Origin: Capitulum mitella
Lineage: Eukaryota; Arthropoda; Thecostraca; Pollicipedomorpha; Pollicipedidae
NCBI GenBank assembly: GCA_030062745.1
Contig: CP099853.1
Coordinates: 3,472,001 to 3,536,000, forward strand
Length of the DNA: 64,000 nucleotides
Reading direction: 5' to 3'
This document shows positions 1-11,900 of this stretch, piece after piece (the first letter of the stretch is position 1; the number at the start of each line of letters is the position of its first letter). A program made the translations under genes and the position numbers. A model generated the notes under the pieces. That model searched no databases. It saw nothing but the letters and a program-made list of their open reading frames with translations, and was not told the origin of the DNA.

Positions 1-59
1 CACGCGGACCCTTGGGCGGCAACAGGCCTGTAAGATGACGTCATCAGGTCATGAAAATG

Positions 60-420
60 GACTGCGACGCGAAATAGCCCGGCAGCGGAGCCAACAGCGG
101 CAGCAGAGGCAGCGCGTGCAGCAGTGCCGGCAGTGGCAGCAGAGGAGCAGAGACAACGGAGGGTACAAACAAAGGAAGGAGAGGCGACAGAGGTGGCACA
201 TGCAGCAGTGTCGGCAGCGACAGCCGATGTAGGCAGCAGAGGCGAGAGGAGTATTGTAGGCAGCAGTGGCAGCAGAGGTGGCAGTAGCGGCAGTGTTAAC
301 GAAGGAAGCATTGGTCGTAGAGGAAGCAGAAACTACAAAAGCGGCAAAGGCAGCATAACCTACAGAGGAAGCGGAGCCAACAAAAGCATCAGAGGCCATC
401 GGTGGTCGCACTGAGTGGAG
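60..420. repeat. Imperfect GCA/GGC trinucleotide-rich tract
   Basis: The + strand is strongly purine-skewed and built of short variations on GGCAGCAGAGGC and GGAAGCA. Open frames exist on both strands here only because the triplet periodicity avoids stops; their translations are Arg/Gln/Gly/Ser runs on + and Ala/Cys/Arg runs on -. I see no splice or start context that would make any of them a gene. A C-run and CTG/CCG triplets follow at about 465-500. Confidence 0.7.
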
Positions 421-620
421 GCCAACCAGGTGAAAGGCCCTGGCATCCCCCAAGCACACCCTCCCCTCCCCCCCCCCGCCGCTGCTGCTGCCGCTGTTGG
501 CTTTTCTCGGCTCCCATCGCTGCCTGGTCGGCGGTATAGTCCGGTTTGGCACGTGGCGCAACCGTTCAGTTTGCTTATCACCTGCCGATTGGCCTGCCAT
601 CTGTTGAGAGACAGGCGAAC

Positions 621-2117
621 CACCTGGCTATAATTCTGATGGTCTGCACGATTTTCGACGTTGACTACCTCGTTTCTTTTTTTCGGTCCACGAAAGACAT
701 GAAGTTTCGCCGTGCATTTGTATTTGAGGAGATGTTCGGTTATTGAGCCAGTCTCTGCAGTCTCCTTCCCTAGACGTGACGTGAAATTCCGTCATCGTCC
801 CGGACGAGCCTCGTTCGTCCTTCAGCGTTTGGCACAGGCGATGTTGACCTCAGATTAGGCGCAAAGGCTCCGGTCGGACGAGGAATGTCTGAAGGCAGCC
901 AGTGGTTCATGTTAGATAGACATCATGACGTGAATGTTCTGCAGTCTGCGGCGTCAGGCGACTGCCAGTACAATCACTGACCCCCCTCCTGGCCCCCGGC
1001 ACGGTCACCACACTGGCCACTCCTGATCCACTCCGGCCAACCCCACCATTCCCCTTCCCCCACGTCTGTCGCGCTGCGTCCCGTTCGCCACGCGAGCCGT
1101 CGGCGCGCCAGGTTTGTAGTCTGTGATGGGTCTCGGTGGTCATTCATCACACGGCGGGGCAGGGGCGGGGAGGAGGCAGGCGAGCCCTGCGGAAACACAG
1201 GCGCACTCAGTGCGCCAGCCGGGAGATGGTGAGCACAGGCACGGGACACGTGGGTACAGGAGGAAAGGCTGCAGTATGTGCTGACGTGCATGATGCATAG
1301 TGTGTGCGTTAGGAGGTCTGTGATGTGTAGAATGTGCGTTGATTCATATCTGAATACTCATTCAACGGTAGCGTTGATTCACGTCTGAATTAACGCGACC
1401 GTTCAATGAGTTCCTTTGTTACCATATGTGCCATGCCATCAATGATGGCAAGGCACACATGCACTTGTTCATTAGTCGAATGCTAGGATCCACTGTTCCT
1501 GAGTTGTTACTGTTCCAGTCTGAGGGAGGCATGCTCAGATATTTTGCATTTGCACGTGCATGCACCTGTAATAGATCGACGTTTTTGAGGCAGCAAAAAA
1601 TTAATTACAAATTGGGACAGGATAAGATAGGATCCGAGGCAGCCGCTGAAAAGAACATAGCCGCGTGAAGCCGACTCTGTGATTTGTGGTAGTGTGAAGG
1701 TCAAACTGGCGAATCTACAGGCCATTTATAGCTGCGGTCAGCGAGATCGATGCTCGCAGTCAGACTGGACGTGGCGTCATCGTTGGTATTCCTGGAGAAC
1801 GGTTTCGGTAATGATTCCTGAAGGGTCGTCACTAACTGACGTTCGTCGTTCCGGGGTGACGTCACGCCTCGTTTTCGTTTTGGGCAGGAGGCAGGCGCGG
1901 GCAGCTCTGCACTCGCCTTGATAGTGATGGAAGAGGAGCTGCTGGATGTATTTCCGCATTCTAGTGTGTAGTCGTTGGCGATGCCGTGGTGATGCCGTAC
2001 TAAGAGTTCTTGCCGGTTTGTTCATCCGCTCCGCAGGCGATCAAAACTGTTCGGCGCCGTACGTTGTGGGGTTTTGCCGCGTCGCGCTCACACACGGTCC
2101 AGGACGGCCTGCGCCCT
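621..2117. other. Spacer, nothing recognised
   Basis: This is mixed-composition DNA with only short open frames. There is a GC-rich patch at about 970-1260. I recognise no coding motif, tRNA or transposon terminus. Confidence 0.5.
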
Positions 2118-3060
2118 GAGTCAGCCGTCATCTGACCACCACGGCCGACCTGGGCCGTGAGTCAGCCGTCATCTGACCACCACGGCCGACCTGGGCCGTG
2201 AGTCAGCCGTCATCTGACCACCACGGCCGACCTGGGCCGTGAGTCAGCCGTCGTCTGACCACCACGGCCGACCTGGGCCGTGAGTCAGCTGTCATCTGAC
2301 CACCACGGCCGACCTGGGCCGTGAGTCAGCCGTCATCTGACCACCACGGCCGACCTGCGCCGTGAGTCAGCCGTCATCTGACCACCACGGCCGACCTGGG
2401 CCGTGAGTCAGCCGTCGTCTGACCACCACGGCCGACCTGGGCCGTGAGTCAGCCGTCGTCTGACCACCACGGCCGACCTGGGCCGTGAGTCAGCCGTCAT
2501 CTGACCACCACGGCCGACCTGGGCCGTGAGTCAGCCGTCGTCTGACCACCACGGCCGACCTGGGCCGTGAGTCAGCCGTCATCTGACTACCACGGCCGAC
2601 CTGGGCCGTGAGTCAGCCGTCGTCTGACCACCACGGCCGATCTGGGCCGTGAGTCAGCTGTCATCTGACCACCACGGCCGACCTGGGCCGTGAGTCAGCC
2701 GTCATCTGACCACCACGGCCGACCTGGGCCGTGAGTCAGCCGTCGTCTGAGCACCACGGCCGACCTGGGCCGTGAGTCAGCCGTCATCTGACCACCACGG
2801 CCGACCTGGGCCGTGAGTCAGCCGTCGTCTGAGCACCACGGCCGACCTGGGCCGTGAGTCAGCCGTCATCTGACCACCACGGCCGACCTGGGCCGTGAGT
2901 CAGCCGTCGTCTGACCACCACGGCCGACCTGGGCCGTGATTCAGCCGTCGTCTGACCACCACGGCCGACCTGGGCCGTGAGTCAGCCGTCGTCTGACCAC
3001 CACGGCCGACCTGGGCCGTGAGTCAGCCGTCGTCTGACCACCACGGCCGACCTGGGCCGT
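2118..3060. repeat. 41-bp minisatellite, 23 tandem units
   Basis: Units start at 2118 and every 41 bases to 3020 without a phase break; a degenerate partial unit follows from 3061. The unit begins GAGTCAGCCGTC and ends GACCTGGGCCGT. Most variation is one A/G site (gtcAtctg or gtcGtctg) plus a few point changes. Each unit junction reads TGAGTCA, the AP-1 core, except at 2938 where it is TGATTCA. Each unit also holds the inverted repeat ACGGCC..GGCCGT. The array lies about 2.8 kb upstream of the tentative start of the Spätzle-like gene. Confidence 0.97.
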
Positions 3061-3075
3061 GAGTCAGGCTGTCAG

Positions 3076-3420
3076 CGCCCAGCTGACCACCGGAGCTGAC
3101 AGCCGGCTTGTTTACTCCGGACCGTCTGGGGCTGGACGGGGACGGCCGCGGCGCGCTGTCGGGACCAGTTTTTACTGCCGCGCCGGCGGCCGTCCCTGGC
3201 CGACTGGAAACCACTGCGGTCGGCTCTTCAGGCCCGGCCCGGCCCAGCCCGGCCGTCCTGGTGACGCCCTGCACTGGCGGCCGCACCGCTCTCACGGGCC
3301 GTTCTCACCGCCGACAGACGTGTCCGGGGATTACAGGACAAAATGTCCCGTATGGCGAATTACCGAAATGAAAACATGGCGAAAGCAGTTTATCAGACGG
3401 AAAATATCAAAAATGATAAA
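3076..3420. other. GC-rich unique stretch after the minisatellite
   Basis: The first 250 bases are very GC-rich and give overlapping open frames on both strands, of mutually inconsistent composition. None has a recognisable motif. It may be a CpG-rich island or diverged minisatellite. Confidence 0.4.
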
Positions 3421-3465
3421 CATATATATATAGTGATATATATATATAAATATATATAAATATAA

Positions 3466-3529
<64 letters not shown>
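3421..3529. repeat. (TA)n microsatellite
   Basis: Nearly pure TA dinucleotides, with TATAAA variants in the first half. Confidence 0.95.
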
Positions 3530-3530
<1 letters not shown>

Positions 3531-4944
3531 CGATAGGGATAAAATGCTGAATGATAAAATATTAATCAGCGATCAATATCGAAAGAGAAAAAAAACGCCG
3601 GTAAACAAAATGCAGAATGTCAGAATACCGAGCTCATAATGTCGAACAAAAATATTGAACACGCTAAATATTAACGTATTTCTTGTATACTTGATGTGCA
3701 AAATGTGGAATGAAAAATGAGGTGACGGATTTACAACGAACCGGACTATGATGGCAGTGTGTGATGTTAATGGCATGGCCACCTTTTGATGGAGTAGTCA
3801 AGGCCGTGCGGCAGTACTGCTTGCAGTCTTAACCCAACTTAACCTGACCTAGCCTAAACTAGTCTAGCCTGTACGGCAGACCATCATTACGCCAACGGCA
3901 AACCTTTTACTACGCGTACGGCATACCGGGAAGGAGACCTTCGATGCTTGTCCCCTTACCACGCCTTCCGATGTTTTGAGGATATTTTGCCATTGGACAT
4001 TTCGTAATTTTTCCTGTGATCCTGGCCAGTATTTTTGCTGCTCGTTATTTGTTTAATCATCGCGTTTTTATTCGTTATTTCGCTGCACGATAGTTTTCCA
4101 TTCCGATAAATATTCCCATTCGGTATTTTTCCGTAATTCGTCTTTGGCATTCGATGTTTTCCCCGCTGCGTATTTATGTCCGTCGATGCTTAACCTGTTA
4201 CGTATTTGATGTTCGATATTTTGATTTCGGCATTTCTCCTTTCGATATTCCACAAAATGAGTTTTGTTGTCTGGTACTCGTTGAGACGGAGGATCCAGGT
4301 GGCTTATGGCATCCTTCCGTCTTTGGTTCGGTGGGGGATTTCCGTGCTTGATGGCGTGTGGTGACAGTTCTGCCTGACTTGCAGGCTGTGGCCAGTTTTA
4401 TCCTTGAAGGGCACCGGAGGTGGTGGCCGGTTGGCCCAAGACCGTCCATTAGGACGTCAGTTGGAGAGACAGCACATTTCGTTATGTAATGTGTTCCACT
4501 GATAACAAGATTTTTGATGTGCGTTACATAAGCCACCTCTGGACTTTCTCGGGTGTTACGAGGACGAGGGTCGCGATAAGACCGATACCGTTCTCTTAAG
4601 ACCCGAGCCGGATGCGCTGCTGCCACCGACCTGTATCGGACATAAATTATATGATCGCGCATTGACGTCCGCAGCTCTTTGCACCATAACGTTTTCAAAA
4701 ATAGCAAAGATGCATGAGGGAAAAGTTCTTGCTTGGCTTTACGACCAGTTACGTGCGATTATGACACGAGTGCTGTATTCCTTCCACATTTTTGTTTTTG
4801 TCTGTCACGCGAGGAGGCAGTGCATATGCTGTGGAAGCGACTCGCAGAACTAGAATTCGGCGTTCCAAGATCCAGATTAATTTTATGCTTTCGTGGTTTT
4901 TCCTACTTTATGTGTCTTACATTTCGACCCACGGATATATTCCG

Positions 4945-4945
<1 letters not shown>
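3530..4945. other. Spacer with degenerate AACCT-like stretch
   Basis: No gene recognised. At about 3828-3880 the sequence runs through imperfect AACCT/AACCTGACCT units that recall degenerate arthropod telomere-type repeats. Confidence 0.4.

Positions 4946-4987
<42 letters not shown>
4946..4987. repeat. (TA)n microsatellite
   Basis: About 20 uninterrupted TA dinucleotides. The Tyr-Ile open frames across it are artefacts of the repeat. Confidence 0.95.
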
Positions 4988-4989
<2 letters not shown>

Positions 4990-5873
4990 CGCATATTCCG
5001 AAACCCTATCAAGCTTTCTGCCACACTTTTGAGGCCGAATCAATGCGTACAAACGGTACTGTCGTGCCTCTAGGGCTTCCGTTTCTCCTCTCACCACTTC
5101 GAAATTGTCATGTTTTGAACAGTAATCAAGCAGTCACCTATACCTGAATGCAGTTGTCACGGTGGTATTGATTTGTGGACGCACTATTTGTTTTGTTGTG
5201 TTTTTGTGTGTGTAGATTCTCATGCCTGAAACATTATATTCGGCGGAACGCAAACGCAAAGTTGAATGGCTTGGCAGCAGACGCAACCCGAAAACAGACC
5301 TGCGACGCTATAGGGCGTGACAGCCCATTGGTCGTAAAGTGCAATGTAACCTCGCCTGGTGTGAGTCCGAATTTTTAGAGAACCACATAGTGCTGTAAAT
5401 TAGCGTATTTTTCATTCATGGGGGCTTCTTCACATGTTGTAAAGTTTCGATCACTGGTATTTTGTGTTGTCACTTTACGCTACGTTAAATGCATAACGGT
5501 AATGTGTTTTCCAACCATACTTTAGAAGGAGGTGCTGGCAGTTACCTTCGTAGTGAAGCATACTCAGTTCACAGTGGGAGCGGGACAGACTGTTTGTTAT
5601 TGCATTCATAGGTTGACATGGGATCACGGTAAGCCGTCGTGCAGGCTTTTTACGGCTTCTGAGCTATTTGTCGTGGCATCTTAATAACGGAGGTTTTTCT
5701 GGGAACCTGTTCATTCGTCAGCGTAGCAAAGCATAACAAAAAGTGTTCGAGTCCGCGGTCAATTTTGACCGCAGCTTTTGCACGTCTGAAGTTTGAACTC
5801 ATTGACCACCTTTTATTCACGTAACAAGATTCTTAGAAACGCCCCGTTCCTGTCATATTTAACATTCTCAGCG
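4988..5873. other. Upstream flank of the Spätzle-like gene
   Basis: This would hold the promoter and 5' untranslated region if 5874 is the true start. I cannot identify a convincing TATA box, initiator or untranslated exon. Confidence 0.35.
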
Positions 5874-5961
5874 ATGCCCTGCATTAAAACCCTCATCCTT
5901 GTACTCGCAATTTCTTCACTCTTGTTTTGCTGTGGTGTCACTTCTGCTGATGCTCGGGAAG
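5874..5961 (+). CDS. Tentative first coding exon with signal peptide
   Basis: An ATG opens a 32-codon frame that starts MPCIKTLILVLAISSLLFCC, a textbook signal-peptide profile with one Lys followed by a hydrophobic core. A likely cleavage site falls around VTSA/DA. A GT at 5962 could be the donor, leaving one base. The next exon, taken from its best acceptor, needs two upstream bases. Either a second small exon lies between, the acceptor is the later AG at 6186 (which restores phase and drops three residues), or this exon is unrelated. It is secretory by appearance and 215 bases from the next exon, which suits a Spätzle precursor. Confidence 0.45.
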
Positions 5962-8900
5962 GTGTAGAATGATACTGTGCATTGTCGTCATCATCATGAA
6001 GTCGTCACCAAATAGCAATCCCTTAGTTGCTTTGATGTTGTTTGATGTATTTTTCTTCATTTTGCTCCCTGTAGTATCAAGTTGCTGCCTAAGTGCCATT
6101 CCATCCCTCGAAACATGCCGGCTTGATCATGACCAGTGATACACATGAGCCTGACAAACATTCGCTTGTTTTTCAGTTCGGTGATAGAGAAGCTGTTGGT
6201 GCGCTGGAAGTACGACCTGTCGACGGTGTTCTCCAGCGAAAACCGTGACACCCTGACCAGCGCCCTGGCGTGAGCACATAACTGTCCATAGCGATCGTGC
6301 CTGCAGAATGTGAATGTGCTTTATTGTATTCGATTACTCCTCGGCTGTTCACCATAAACTGGGCGAAGCACTGAGCATCGATGGCGGATATTGCTAGAAT
6401 TTGGCCAGATTCACGATGGTTTCCAGCACGATCTGGATGAAAGGGCATACACCTTGCTGTAATTTTCCAAATATTCAAAAATTTTCCGGTCGTTTGTTTA
6501 ATGAAATGGTCCATGTTGTCTTGTTAAGGGTGCTGGCATTTGGCCATATCTAAAGCATTAGGCTGTAAGTCCGTACGAACTGTTCCGTTTTCAAACCCGA
6601 AAATTAGGTGTCCTGGAAGCGCTTAACCTGTCTTTTTTTCGGGAAGGAGAGACTTGAAAAGCGTCGCTAAAAATGCGAAGCGTTTGGGCCAGCTAGACCC
6701 AGCGAATTGTGAAATATCGCCAGAATGGTGCTAAGCGGTCGGATCATCCATTCTGTTTCTTGTCTGGCTACATTTATCATTGGCTATCCGAAAGTTTGGG
6801 TAGAGCATATCATGTGTATCATTTTTTCAGGACATATTGGCAGTGAGTGGGATTTACGGCACGTTTAAAGGGAGACAGTGCTGGGTTTGCCACTGGATGA
6901 TCGTGATTTAGCAATATCGGTAAAGTTTTTTGCTCTTGAACCTTGTCGTCACGACATAATGGTTGTGCTTCATCCGTGGCTTGGCTTCTGGTTCCGCAGA
7001 ACCAATATTTTGATGTGGCAAGAGTGACATATTGTGTTTTGAATTTATATTGTATTTTGGAGCATTGAAGAGTAGTATTTATGTGCTGTCCGTTGATTCA
7101 TCGCAGCAAATACCATCCGTTTCAGGCGAAACTCCTCACGAGGCACAACGCCCCGGTGGCAACGGCCCCACAAGTACCTCGGCAGCTACCGGCCGCCCAG
7201 TCAACCGGCGTTCAGGCCGACCCAAGGTCATCGCGGCCGGCCACTGGGCTTCGACGCCGCCGTGACGTCAGCGGGCGACTCGACCAATCAGGGCGGCTAC
7301 CTGCAGCTGGGCGGGGCCGGGTTCGTGTACTCGGTGCCGTCGACCCGGCAGCAGCCGCCGCGTCCGCATTCGGGGTACATCCGCCGACCGCCCTATAACC
7401 CCTTTAACTGGGCGTGAGTAGTGCCTACGCAGGGGGCACGCACAGCCGCCTGGGACGCCTCAGCGAACACGCACCGGCTGGCGGCTGACGAGAGGTGCTT
7501 CGGCTGCATGGGCCGCGGGCGATGCGTGCACGTGCACGCAGACGGACGGGATGTAGCATGCTGCCGCGAGATTTGATACGGTGGGTCACCAGAGGCCTGG
7601 TAATATGTTACCAGAAAGGTGGTATCGCACCACCAGACGTGCGATAGCATGGCATGCCCTCAGAAGCATGGCGTGACGTTATCGGGTGCATGATGGTGGG
7701 GTAGCAGTCTCGTGATAGGGTCGTTATCCGTGGCGGCTCGTCATTAAGGGCAACTGAGGTAATGCCTCACCAAAAATACCTGGAAATGTTGAATCAAAAT
7801 CATGCGCAATGTTTACATAACACCGTTCCTAGAATTTAATGCATGAATTAACCGGAATAATGTGCTCATTTTGTTCCCGCACGCATCACCATAGCCAGGA
7901 ACTTGCCCGCGAAAACACCCCACGCCACACCACATCCCCTCCATCCCGCCGTCCTGCCCAAGGGAGCATGAAACGCAAGGCCATACACATGGAGGCAGCC
8001 AGCTCACCCGCCTCAGCCAGCTCTAGAATCCAATGTAATACAGCGCCCTGGTGAGCGTCCGCGAAATTGCACGTCGGCCGCTGCTAGCGCAGCTGACAGA
8101 GCCTATGTTACGCCAGACGTAGTATCGAGCACGTAGCCAGGATTTTCTTCAGAGAGGGCCAAATGCCAAATTTGTCATATGCCATTGGCATATGGCGAAG
8201 CTTATAGGAAAAAGCAGCAATTTTATGAAATTTAGCTTACATTCAACGGGCAGAAAACGTATAATGTTTGTTTTTGCAACATATGTATGATGATTATTCC
8301 GTATTCGTGCGAAATCGCCATATATCCAGTGAGGACCGCTTGGCTCGGGGGAGAGGCTATGGCCCTCATGGACCCCCTTGGCCACGTCCCTGCGTAGTAT
8401 TGCCCCTAGTCGCCACCGCCGCGAGGTCACCGTCGGGCTCACCGACAAAGTATGCTCGACTGCACGTGTGGCATCAGTGGCGGAGAAAGGAATGTGTTCG
8501 TAGCGTAACTATTGAATGAAACATTTCGTATTAGTTTAAAATCTTGGACGTATGTTTTGCAGGCGTAGATCCAAGGGGGAGAGATGGCGACAACTGCCCC
8601 CCCCCCCCCTCAAGCCTAAGAATGGACCCTCTCAGACCCAGAAGGACCCCGTATAAGCATGTCGATGTCTCTGTAAAAATGTGGCGGATTCTTGATGCAG
8701 TCAGGGGGGCCTGTGAGAGGGTTACGGTAGATGATCCCTGAGATGCATAGATGGACCCCTGAGGCTCCAAAAGGCCTCTGAGACCACAGCAGGGCCCCAA
8801 CACGGCAGATCGCCCCTCAGGGTCCCTGACACAGCCAAAATGAAGACTGAGTCCGCAGGATGGCATAGGGGCCCCTGGAATGGCATAGGGGTCCCGAATG

Positions 8901-11900
8901 GATTTCACGTAAAAAGCTGTGTGAAATGTTGAAGATTCCTGATGCAGTCAGAGGGCCTCCGGGAGGGTTAATGAGACCCTGAGACGGCTCGATGACCCCA
9001 GAGTTCGATGGGAAGACCCATGAAACTCCCCCAGCGTCCGTGGAACCCCAGGAAGGGCCACAGGACGCGAAGGTTCCGTGGGACTGCTTGAGAGACTGCC
9101 CACAGAGGAGCCCCTATCAGCCTGTGGGGGACACCCTACCGGTCTGTAGTGCCCCTGCCAGCCCGTGAGGGCCCGCTGACAACCTGTGGGGTGCTCGGTT
9201 AAGGCCTGGAAAAAGGTCCCCGGGCGTGTAGAGATGTCCCATGACGGTCTGCAGAGGGACCCCGTGACAGTTGTGGCGACTCCCAGTAAAAAAAAATTGT
9301 TTTTGGCGCGATCGCCGACAGTCAGAGAAGAGCCAACTGGTTGCAACTGATAACGTTTAGGAACGGCGAGCGTCCATTGTCGTAGAATTTTCACTGGCCG
9401 TTTTTATTCAGGAGACCCACATATAGGATAGGGGCTCGCCATTGATCACGCACCCCCACCCCCGAAATTTTGGGCCGGCTGTACTTCTCTGCGAAGCTCT
9501 TGTGAAGTGTTATATTGATATTTCTATCCAGGGAGCCCACCGCTGGGCGAGAACCTTCCGAAATTTTTGGCCGGCTGCGTCCCAGCCCCCGAGTGCGTTA
9601 TGCGAGCTTCTGGCACACATAAGGTCCCCCTCAGACTGCCAGTAAAGCCCCCGAAGTGCCAGCAGAGGCCTCTGATACGGCTAGAGGGGCCTTAAGACTG
9701 CCAAATATACCCCATGTAACAGAGGAAGACCTCTGATAGAGCTATGGAGATTCCCGAAGACGATCAGAGGGCTCATGACACTGCACAGGGGCCCTGAAGT
9801 CGCCAAAAGGTCTTGTGACTGCCAGAGGGCCCCTGAGACGGCAAAAATGCTCCCCAGAAACGATAAAGGGGTACCAAGACCACATAGGGTCCGCTGAGGC
9901 TGCTAGAGAGGGACCTCTGGGACTGCTAACTAGAAGTCTTTAGCAATAGGGGCCCGTGAGAAGACCAGAGGTGCCCCCGAAGTTACTAAACCTTGAGACT
10001 TCCAGACATCTCCTGAAACGGTCAGAGAATGCAAACCTAGAAGATTACCAGAGGCGCATCTGCCACGGCAGAGAGACCTATAGAGGGCTCTTGCTACTGC
10101 CTGAGGGGCCTCTTTGGCTGCGAAAATTCCCCGGGGACGACAGTAGGGAACCCGAGATGCTAGTGTCCCTAAAGCTGTCAGATCGCCCCATGACACTGCC
10201 TGAGGTGTCCCTGAAACTGCCAAAGGAGCGCCTGAGACGCCCCGAGGCAAACGTGAAACTGTAAAAGGAACCTGAGACCACTAGACGACCTTGACACGGC
10301 AGATGGCCCAAGACCACCAGAAAGCTAGCAAAAAAGTCTCCAAAAGTTACAAGACGGCAGAGGAGCTCATGGACCAGATACAGACACTACATTTCAGGTA
10401 GAGGGAGGGAGGCAACTGCCTAAAATCCCGCCGTTGTTTTCGTATTTCTGGTACGTTGTGAGGGAACGAAACGAAAAATTTTCTCAAATGAGGTGACGCC
10501 TTTGAATTTTTCCTGTTGGCCTATATACATCAAATGTTTCGGCCTGGACCCGATCAGATCAACCTTTCTCACATTTGAAGAGCAAAAAAAATAGGAGACT
10601 CCGGTGGGGAGGGTGCCTGCGCTGACCATTCCCCCCCCCCTCCCCGGCAAAATCCTGGATCGGCCCCTGATGTTTGGCAACTGCGCGCAAATGATTCAAC
10701 AATAACTGCATACCCCAGCAGTGGTGACCATTAAACACCCTTGAAATGGGGGTAACTTTCCGCTTGGGGCGCTGGACGCGAGCGTTCTGTTGAAGTCGTG
10801 GCGGGGCACGGTTTCTTTTCTGATAAAAAATCTCCGAAAATCATGTTTCGTGATTTCATGAATACCAGGAATGAATACCAATCAGTCAGTCATGATCAGT
10901 CAGTCAGTTAATCCATCAGTCATCGACGATTTCGGTTCCTTTATATATGTCGATCTAATATCGGATAAAGACTGGATACCATTTACGGATTAATGGGCAA
11001 CGTATGCGAAATAGAGAGCCGAATACAAGAATTTGGTGCCACAGTTGTGTTGCGCCTCAGGTGTCTGTGAGATCACGAGCCGCCACTAGTCGTAATAGGT
11101 GCGAGGAAGCTTTTTGTCGTGGACGGGGTGCTAGCGTATCCACCCTAAACGGTCTCATGTTCTCATGCTGACCACATCCTGTCATGCTGGCCAGTGACAA
11201 CAGTGATGGGGTAAAATGAAGTTTAGCCTGCGCGATGATGCTGGTTTTATTGTTATCACTGTTATTATATCACTCACAAATTACCGCTGGACTTGATGAA
11301 CACCGATTACTTAATTTATCACTCCTGTTTCGCTTGCGCCGTTCGCATGCAACAGCTAGGTATGTTTAGGTAAATTTGGACATCACTGTGACGGAAACAG
11401 TGTAAGATTTTTGCATCTGACGAAGACAAAACCATTCTGCTCGTAGTATCGCAGCGAAATTTCGTTTCTCGCGCTACGCCGTGGCGTAGTTGGAAATTGA
11501 CTGAGAGGACGGAATTTGGAAAAGAGGTCAGACAAACTGGAAAGGCTGCCAATTTTGTTCAGGGCTTACTCGCATAGTGGGGGCGCATAGTATTCAGGCC
11601 TGGAGGCACCGCTTCGGGCCTCGGGACATTCCTGAAGCTCCTGCTGAACTCTGGATGATATGTCGCATGCATGAGGATGGACCAAAGGCGGCTCCAGGAG
11701 ATGTTTTGGGTAGGCATATGCTACTGCACGGCCGTTTCACACTCATGCTCGGTTCTTTAACTATCGGTGCTGCCAGTCAGCGTTTGGCGGCACCATTATG
11801 TCATGGCATTACGTTGATGGTAAATGTAATGCCGTGAAATTAGTCAAGGCATTACAAATTGCCGTGTAGTCATTAAAGATTAAGTTGTCTGGGAACTGTT

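Noticed and set aside
49-600. 183-codon minus-strand frame
   Set aside because: It follows an imperfect trinucleotide repeat; low-complexity Ala/Cys/Arg composition and open frames on the other strand too.
2118-3060. CRISPR-like array
   Set aside because: The 41-bp units are contiguous with no unique spacers, and the window is eukaryotic.
4903-5097. Tyr-Ile repeat peptides around 4946-4987 and 26902-27084
   Set aside because: Translations of (TA)n microsatellites.
10078-10317. Opposed open frames at 9930-10317
   Set aside because: Both run through the degenerate 21-bp minisatellite; the residues repeat with the period.
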